NCBI GenBank assembly: GCA_948474755.1
Contig: CAOLHI010000024.1
Span: 434,001-498,000, forward strand
From: Ctenosaura bakeri
Lineage: Eukaryota; Chordata; Lepidosauria; Squamata; Iguanidae
Reading direction: 5' to 3'
Length of the DNA: 64,000 bases
This document shows positions 57,300-64,000 of this stretch, piece after piece; within the stretch, counting starts at the first letter, position 1, and each line of letters begins with the position of its first letter. The position numbers were made by a program, and so were the translations under genes. Below the pieces are notes generated by a model. It saw only the letters and a program-made list of their open reading frames with translations, was not told the DNA's origin and searched no databases.

Positions 57300-57806
57300 A
57301 GTTTGTGTATAGGATTGCAGTCTAATTTTTGTATAAAAGCTCTCACTACAGTGAAAATAAATAATAGAACTGTGCATTGTTTTCTATTCCGCTAGATGGC
57401 AGCCTTGTACAGTCCTTGTACACCAGTTTATAATTTTCAGCAAGCTTTCTGCATTCATAGCTGATTAAAATTTCCTCCCTTGTTGCAAAACAGGTTCATG
57501 GGGTTTTTAACTTGACTAGAAGAGCTGTATTAGGACAGGGGGTTGGTTTTACCCTTCTCTCCTTCGTGCTTTCCCCAGCATCTGTGATCAGGCTTCATAC
57601 AGGTATGAATGTAGTCTCTTTTTTCCTTTTAAATAACAATTATAAGTTTTCACATACAAAATCCCTTCTTCCTAAACAGATATTGTATTTTTTTCAAAAA
57701 AAAAAAGTCCTTCTAACCCTCTCTTGCACCCTCCTCTCCATAAATCATGGAGGTATAAACTTTATCCCTTTTGATCACCATAGATATAAATTGTCTTACA
57801 AATATA

Positions 57807-58188
57807 CTCATCCCGCTACATTTGCTAGTATTAGGGGCACAGTACCCCTGTGAAAGTGGAAAAACTGTGAATAACTCTATGCCCTCCCAAACCATATTTA
57901 ATACAAAAAAATATGATCACCATATTCAACCCACCATGGATTCCTTTGAGGCACCAGAGTTCCTTCACAAGGCAAAATTGGGTGGCTGGTGGGGCTTGCT
58001 GCCACCTCCACTGCTGCCCCAAGCCATTTTTAATAGGGACTTACAAGCTTTGTTTGCAGTTTCTCAGTCTCACAAGGCTTGCAATCTCTATTAAAAATAG
58101 CACAGGCAAGCAGCAGAGGTGACAGCAAACAATCCATGAATAATCAAATCTGCAAAAGTGAAATCCCCAAAATGTGGAAGGTGGACTG
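57807..58188. mobile_element. Tc1/mariner-like MITE, complete
   Basis: TA occurs on both sides (57805-57806, 58189-58190). The left end ctcatcccgctacatttgct pairs imperfectly with the reverse complement of the right end, cagtccaccttccacatttt. An internal hairpin is formed by taatagggacttacaagc and gcttgcaatctctatta. The left 250 bp match 25976-26240. Confidence 0.78.
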
Positions 58189-58935
58189 TATTTACATATT
58201 GTTTACATATTAATCATAACCTTCAATAGTTATTTTTCCAAAATCTCTCTTTATCCAAAGGAAGTTTAAGTATATTTTATATTGTAATGTCTTCTAAAGC
58301 TTGGAAAAAATATCTTCTAAACAGAGCTTTGAAAAAATATTTTTGGGCTGTAACTCTCAGAATCTTCCAGCCGTCCAGACCAAGGGAATCAGGGAGTTCT
58401 AGTTCCTCCAAAACAACTCTTCTAAGCTTTGCTTTTTAATTTCATTACAATGTTCACTCCTATTATACATCTGTTAGACAGTCTGGGAGCAGAAATGCTG
58501 AAGTTTGGTCCATTAATTTTTACAAACAAACAAACATATCAAATGAATACTGTAATAAAATTCCAGGGCCTTATCACCAGTGTAATGGAGCATAACAACA
58601 GTGAGTGAGCCTTTGAGGCAGAACACTTCAATTTTCCTGGGCATAGGACCTCAGAACAGCAGTCCTTGAACAAACAAACAAACCAACAAACAAACTTCAA
58701 AGGGGGACTAAATAGAAAAACAGCAGAATTGAAATAGGCCCACAAACTCCACTCCATTGACAGTGGATTGAACAGAGGCAATGGTTTCCTGGCACATAAC
58801 ACATATTATGATGCTAGTTAACACTCCAGCCTCATGAGGGCTCTCTTGCTCATTGCATTATGACTCTTTTTTAGTTCCCAGCCAGCCATCATACTACATT
58901 CCAAGATCTCCCTCCACCATTCATATGGTTACTTA
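58189..58935. other. Intergenic sequence, nothing recognised
   Basis: A MITE-like fragment (gggctgtaactctcagaatc, ggagttctagttcctccaaa) lies at about 58345-58420 and a CAAA-rich run near 58670-58695. The rest is unassigned. Confidence 0.4.
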
Positions 58936-59543
58936 GGCCCTTATCGCACTGAGGCTTCTAGCGCAAGCAGGGGAGGCCGGCAAGCGCAAGAAGGCTCCCC
59001 CGGGAGGCTGCCACTTCCCCCCTCCTTCCTTCCGCAGGCGAAGGAACGAGCGGGGAAGCGGCACCGAAGGAGGCTTGCCGTGCAAGCCGCCCTCCCCCGT
59101 GTGAAGTGGGAGACCTCGCGCTGGATTCCCCCCTGCGCGCGCGCCGGATTCCTCCCCCGCGCGCCGGATTCCCCCCGCACGCGCAAAGCGGGCGTCGTCA
59201 CAACCCTCCGCGCGCATGTGCGCGTGCGCGTGCGAAGCGGGCGTCGCGTCCGTTGCGCTAGCTCCCCACCCTGCTCCTTCCTTCCGCAGGGGCGGAGGGA
59301 AGGAAGCGCGACCCGGCCAGCTCCCGGAGGCTCCGCATGAAAGATAAGTGCGGGTGGGCGCCGGGAGTGTTGTGCGAGCGCGGGGTGATTTTCGCTTGGA
59401 CGCGAAAATCAAAAAACCCGCGCTCGCGCCGCTTCAGCCCCATGAGCCGGGCGGAAGTGGGAGTGTGTCGTGCGGAGTGACGCTCCCACTCCCGCGAGGC
59501 TCACAGGGCTGTCGCACGAGCAAAGGCCCGTGCGAAAAGGGCC
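58936..59543. mobile_element. GC/CpG-rich MITE with hairpins
   Basis: ttactta flanks both ends (58929-58935 and 59544-59550). The left end ggcccttatcgcac and the reverse complement of the right end, ggcccttttcgcacggg, are inverted repeats. The 608 bp are strongly GC- and CpG-rich inside AT-rich DNA. Internal hairpins are at 59374-59427 and 59444-59502. The 7-bp duplication does not by itself decide the superfamily. Open frames in it (up to 159 codons, Arg/Ala/Gly/Pro-rich) reflect GC content, not coding. Confidence 0.8.
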
Positions 59544-60479
59544 TTACTTACCTTGGCACTAGGCAATATCTTTCTTACCAACTTTGCCCCCAACAGCCAT
59601 CATTAAAGCTGAACGTAACCTTGTCACTCATTCTCACCAATTTTACATTTCTATTACCATTCACACACATATCTGGTTTAAATGTTTTTCCATAGGTACT
59701 TTACTCCATGCATCTGATGAAGCAGACTGTCTATGAAAGCTTACATGACCAACCTTTTCCCCCTCTCAGTTAGTCTCAAATGTATTAAAACATGTCTTTG
59801 CATTTTGTATGCAGTTGCACATTCTTGGATAGTGCATAACTTTTCACCTTTGCCTTTAATGTACCACTTGATCCACTGGGATTGTGGAAACAACAAGCAC
59901 ATTCACAAATATGCTATTGGTTGCACAGTGTCAGTATTCAGCAGAATACTGAAGTACAAAAGTCAATTTCATCTTGGGCCGCATCGCCATTATGGTTGCC
60001 CTCAAAGGGCAGGTTGTATCTGGAAGACCTCTCTGTGCCTCTTTTTGCTCTCCGTGGCTCTTTCTGCCTCCCTGCCCCTCTCTATACCTTGTGATCCCAA
60101 CCCCCCCATTGCGGGCCCCCAGCTGCCAGTATTCTGAAGAGAAGCCAAGCAGCCAGCATTTGCAATCTACTTCTACTTCTGACTGCTCCTCTGTGCAGAG
60201 CATTGCCATGGTAACCCACGGCAACACTGATGGAGAGAAGCAGTCAGAAGTAGAAGTAGATCATGAGTGCTGTCTGCTGGGCCCCTCTTCATATTGGCTT
60301 TCTCGGCTGCCGCATCACACTGCTGACTCATGTTCAGCTTGTGATCTACCAAGACTCCTAGATCCCTTTCACATGTACTGCTATCCATCCATACATCCCC
60401 CATTCTATATTTGTGCATTCCATTTTCTATGCCTAAGTGTAGGGCTTTACATTTCTCTCTGTTGAAATTCCTTTTCAGC

Positions 60480-60929
60480 TCAGCTCTCCAATCTGTCAAG
60501 GTCATTTTGAATTTTGATCCTGTCCTCTAGGGTATTAGCAACCCCTCCCAATTTGGTGTCATCTGCAAATTTGATCAACATGCCCTCTACTCCTTTATCC
60601 AAGTCATTGATGAAGATATTGAATAGCACTGGGGCCAGGACAGAACCTTGTGGCACTCCACTAGTCACTTCTCTGCAGGATGAAAAGCAGCCATTGGTGA
60701 GCACCCTTTTGGTTTGGTCGGTCAACCAATTACAAATCCACCTAACAGTAGCCCTGCCCAGTCCACATTTTACTAGCTTCTTTGCAAGAATGTCATGGGG
60801 AACTTTGTCAAAGGCCATACTGAAATCAAGATATGCTATGTCTACAGCATTCCCTTCATCTATCAAGCTTGTAACCTTATCGTAAAGAGATAAGATTAAT
60901 CTGGCATGACTTATTTCTGAGAAATCCAC
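60480..60929 (-). pseudogene. CR1 ORF2p reverse-transcriptase palm
   Basis: A 149-codon frame with the catalytic Asp of [10 protein letters not shown] and FADD intact. Upstream RT blocks (about 60930-61230) are interrupted by frameshifts. Confidence 0.88.
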
Positions 60930-61705
60930 GTTGACTTTTAGTGGTTATGGCATTGCTTTCTAAGTAATTACAAACTGATTGTTTAATGATCTGCTCTAGG
61001 ATCTTCCCTGGTATTGATGTCAGGCTGACTGGGCGATAATTATTTGGGTTCTCTTTTTTTCCTTTTTTGAAGATGGGGACTCCTCCAGTCTACTGGGACT
61101 TCTGTTCTCCAAGAGTTCTCAAAGATTATTGCAAGTGGTTCTGAAATGACTTCTGCCAGTTCTTTTAATGTCCTTGGATGTAATTCATCTGTCCCTTGGG
61201 ACTTGAATCCATCTAGGGTAACCAGGTATTCCTATACTACTTTTGTACCTATTCTGTGCTGCATTTCCCCACTGTCCTCACCTGGTCCCCACCAGCCAGG
61301 TTGAGTACTTCTCTCCTTTTGGAAGAAAACTGAGGCAAAGAAGGTGTTGAGTAGTTCTGCCTTCTCTCTTCCCCTCATTAGTAATTGCCCATCTTCTCCA
61401 TGCAGCGACCCTATCATTTCCTTGTTTTTCCTTTTGCTGCGGACATATCTAATAAAGCTCTTTTTATTGTTTTTAATGTCTCTGGCAAGCCTGAGTTCAT
61501 TCTGCACTTTAGTTTTTCTGACCTTCTCCCTACATATCCTGGCTATTTGCTTGAATTCCTCTTTGGTGGTTTCACCATTTTTCCATTTCTTGTAACATGT
61601 TTCTTTTAACACTTAGCTCAGCTGAGAGTTCTTTAGTCAACCATTCCAGTTTCTTTAGACACCTGCCATTTTTCCTCCTTATTGGCACAGTTTTCAATTG
61701 TGCCT

Positions 61706-62029
61706 TCAGTATCTCACTTTTAAGAAACTCTCATCAGTCATAAACCTGTTGGTCAGGATCAGATCTAAAATAGTCAGTCCCCTTGTTGCCTCTTCCACCT
61801 TCTGGACCATGAAATTGTTGGCAAGGCAAGTGAGGAACCTGTTGGACCTTGTGGTCTTGGCAGAGTTTGACTGCCAACAAATATCAAGATAGTTGAAATC
61901 TCCCATTACTACTGCATCTCTCCTTTTCGAACGTGAGGTCATCTGCTCCAGGAAGGCATCATTCAAGTCTTCAGGCTGGCCTGGAGGCCTGTAGCAAACC
62001 CCCACAATCACATCTCTATTGTTTCTCAT
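61706..62029 (-). pseudogene. CR1 ORF2p endonuclease fragment
   Basis: 107 codons including VGVCYRPP and [10 protein letters not shown] with the endonuclease Asp and Asn. The N-terminal blocks lie upstream to about 62320, with stops, and the linker ORF follows at 61612-61232. Confidence 0.85.
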
Positions 62030-62395
62030 TCCCAGATGCTCTTGACTGGGCTTCCTGGATTTAAGTCATGGATCTCTTCACAGGTGAAAACATCCTACTC
62101 CTACTCCTTTCTTGTTTGGTCTGTTTCTGCAAAATAGGTTATACTCCCCTATTCCTACATTCCAATCATGAGACTTATCTCACCAGGTTTCAGTGATGCC
62201 TATTAAATCATATTTATTTTGTTGTATTAAGAGTTTGAGTTCATTTTGCTTATTTCCCATGCTCTGTGCATTAGTGTAGAGACATTTAAAATCATGCGCC
62301 CTTCCCAGAAGTCCTGTACTAAAGTTACTTTTCCTCTCACTGTTGGTCTCTAGGCCTGGTGGGCTGCATTTGGCCTTGTGTTTGACACATATGAT

Positions 62396-64000
62396 ATAGA
62401 GTAAGAACCCCTTAGCTAAGAATGTATAAATTTACACTATGCAAGTATGATATAGTATCTTGACTAGATGTCTTTCACTGCTTAGGGGATCACCTCTACA
62501 ACAAATGTGCTAAACATATAGCTTGATCTTTAATTCCCAGAATGAAATATTCCTCTCCATTGCCTTCAGTATATCCTGTGCCACCTTTGGGGGCTGTTCA
62601 TAGTTTTGATTTGGTTGGCACACAGATCATGGTGCATAAAAGGACTTTTGCTGGATGAAGGACTCTTCTGAGTGCTATTGGAATGTTTGCTTTGTCCACA
62701 GCCCATTAATCTAAAAGGGGCATTGTGTGACACATGAAAGGCTTGCTCAATGCTTGGAAGAGGCTTTCTGTCTCAGTGTTACCTAGATAGCTAGTACTTA
62801 GGAGAATAGGCAGAAATCATCTACAAGCCAGAAATCTCTACAAAGCCCTTGGGCAGGAACTTCCACAGCTCATTAGTATATTAGAGAGATGATCTAGTTG
62901 TAGTTTCCATAAAGATAATAAGCACGCCCAAAACTTAGAAAAGTTGTCATTTTAGACTACAGCCCCCAGGATTAATGGCAAAGACAGTGTGATCACTGCT
63001 GGTGGGAGGATTTTGTGGTTTTGAGTCAAAACCATAAGTTCCCTGAGCTCTGCTTGCCTTCTCCTCATCTATACTTGTCACAACTGCTGCTTCAAGCTGC
63101 TTAGGGTGCTCTGGAGAATTGGTCTTGTCACGAGGCCTCCACCTTTCCCAATATGAAAGCTGAGGGGCCTACAAAATAGGTTCTTGACATAGCTACATTG
63201 GTTCAGTTTCCTGAGCAGAAAATGGGTAGAAAAAGACTTCTGACTGAGCTGCTATTGGCATAGCTTCTAGCTCAGGGGTCCTATTTTGGCAGGGCCAGTC
63301 TCAGTTCATCTTCTGTCATCCCACTTTCTCAGCTACTTTTCAAATGTCCCAGTTTTGCTCCCCTGCTTCTGCTTTCTCCTTTTGTCTGCAGTTTACTTCA
63401 ATGACCTGCAAAGTAAGTTCACAAAATACTAAAGAAGTGTACACTCAATTCAGCAGGGAAAACGGAGGAGGAAGGGCAGAATTTTGCCCTTCCCATTGGG
63501 CTCAAGCAAAAGCCAATGGCTGCAGTTTCATCCAGCTTGCCTGTTCTTCCTCATTAATAACTTTCACCATCTTAACCACACTCTGAGGTTGCTTGAACAC
63601 ACTTGTCCCAGTTTATAGCTGCAAAAAGTTGGGGAGTATGCATCCATCTAAATGTTGTTGCATTTCATCTCCCAGCATCTCTTCCCATTGATAGAGTTCT
63701 AGAGCTGCTGGGACTTACAGCCCTACAATATCTAGAAAGCCACATGATTCCATGTCTGAATTTTGAAGGAGCAGCTTTGGAATGGTGGTAGGTGAGTAAA
63801 ACTGGGTGTAATACTTTGTGGGATGGGATGAATATTTATGAATATAATATGCCTGTGAATGGGGTCCAAATTGGGTTGTGGGGGTTCAGAAAGGGTACCT
63901 TCCCCCCACTTAGAATGTTAAGAGCCAGAAATAAAGCTGAAACAGGAAAACCTCTTTTCTTACTTTGCATCACTTTACCAAGCATTATCATCTTTTCCGG
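62396..64000. other. Intergenic sequence with an unclassified repeat
   Basis: 63318-63585 is the uninterrupted copy of the repeat seen at 35255-36330. 63645-63725 (cagcatctcttcccattgat, agctgctgggacttacagcc) and 62942-63005 look like fragments of the ctacaactccca MITE family. No gene was recognised. Confidence 0.4.

Larger units (their letters stand above)
60293..62345 (-). mobile_element. CR1 LINE lacking its 3' end
   Basis: From right to left the minus strand encodes endonuclease (LIQQNKYDLIGITETW, then [20 protein letters not shown] and [13 protein letters not shown]), a linker ([16 protein letters not shown]), and RT ([54 protein letters not shown]). It stops at LGVLVDHKLNMSQQCDAAAE KAN, about 190 residues short of the end. 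CR1 copies normally retain the 3' end, so this is unusual. Confidence 0.88.
59961..62395. mobile_element. Second copy of palindrome hAT-like element, interrupted by CR1
   Basis: The left part (atttcatcttgggccgcatc, ttgccctcaaagggcaggtt) matches 49124-49180. Palindrome arms are 60125-60185 and 60241-60297. The right end, ggcctggtgggctgcatttg and ccttgtgtttgacacatat, is at 62353-62395. The left terminal repeat is decayed. The sequence between 60297 and about 62345 is CR1. Confidence 0.65.

Noticed and set aside
58933..59412. 159-codon minus-strand ORF, Arg/Ala/Gly/Pro-rich
   Set aside because: It lies inside the GC-rich MITE with flanking 7-bp repeats; several frames on both strands are open there because stop codons are rare in such composition.
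58936..59543. CpG island or gene promoter
   Set aside because: Sharp edges coincide with inverted ends and direct repeats, and no exon follows on either side.
37171..64000. IL26 or IFNG exons downstream of IL22
   Set aside because: Looked for IL26-like (ISELDILLSWI-type) and IFNG-like segments by eye and found none; a sensitive protein search would be needed to exclude diverged exons.

Overview
The window looks like vertebrate nuclear DNA, most probably from a squamate reptile (lizard or snake). It is AT-rich with widely spaced small exons. It mixes L1, L2 and CR1 LINEs, tRNA-headed and 5S-headed SINEs that share one tail, and many hAT and Tc1/mariner-like non-autonomous DNA transposons. Assignment to squamates is an inference from this repeat mixture; no species can be named from the sequence alone.

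Two host genes are supported, both on the + strand. MDM1 (centriole/microtubule protein) enters from the left with its last seven coding exons (3898-14002), then a 3' UTR ending near 15400. IL22 (class II cytokine of the IL-10 family) is complete: a TATA box at 31419, a short non-coding first exon, five coding exons (31733-36794), and an AU-rich 3' UTR ending near 37170. MDM1 followed by IL22 in the same orientation matches the tetrapod order MDM1-IL22-IL26-IFNG. IL26 and IFNG were looked for downstream and not seen, so they probably lie beyond the right edge.

The rest is repeat-rich non-coding DNA. In 15.4-31.4 kb lie a hAT element with visible target-site duplication (16957-17361), an L1 with a twin-priming inversion and matching target-site duplications (18001-21028), an L2 3' end (22298-22570), a 122-bp tandem duplication (28205-28448), and two inverted copies of one Tc1/mariner-like MITE (29165-29911, 30144-30936) whose right edge is about 480 bp upstream of the IL22 TATA box. 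Inside IL22 are a perfect 18-bp hairpin, a LINE 3' end, an ATT microsatellite and a 5S-derived SINE ending about 45 bp before the last exon.

From 37 to 64 kb there is no recognisable host gene. The main occupants are a CR1 (38391-39540), a 5.7-kb L1 with 5' UTR and 18-bp target-site duplications (41390-47106), two copies of a palindrome-bearing hAT element each interrupted by a different LINE at the same point (49105-50905 with L2; about 59961-62395 with CR1), a hAT element carrying a minisatellite (55631-56195), a Tc1/mariner-like MITE (57807-58188) and a GC-rich hairpin-bearing MITE (58936-59543). No CRISPR array, rRNA or functional tRNA gene was seen. All identifications are by reading the sequence and recalling family features; no database search was run.
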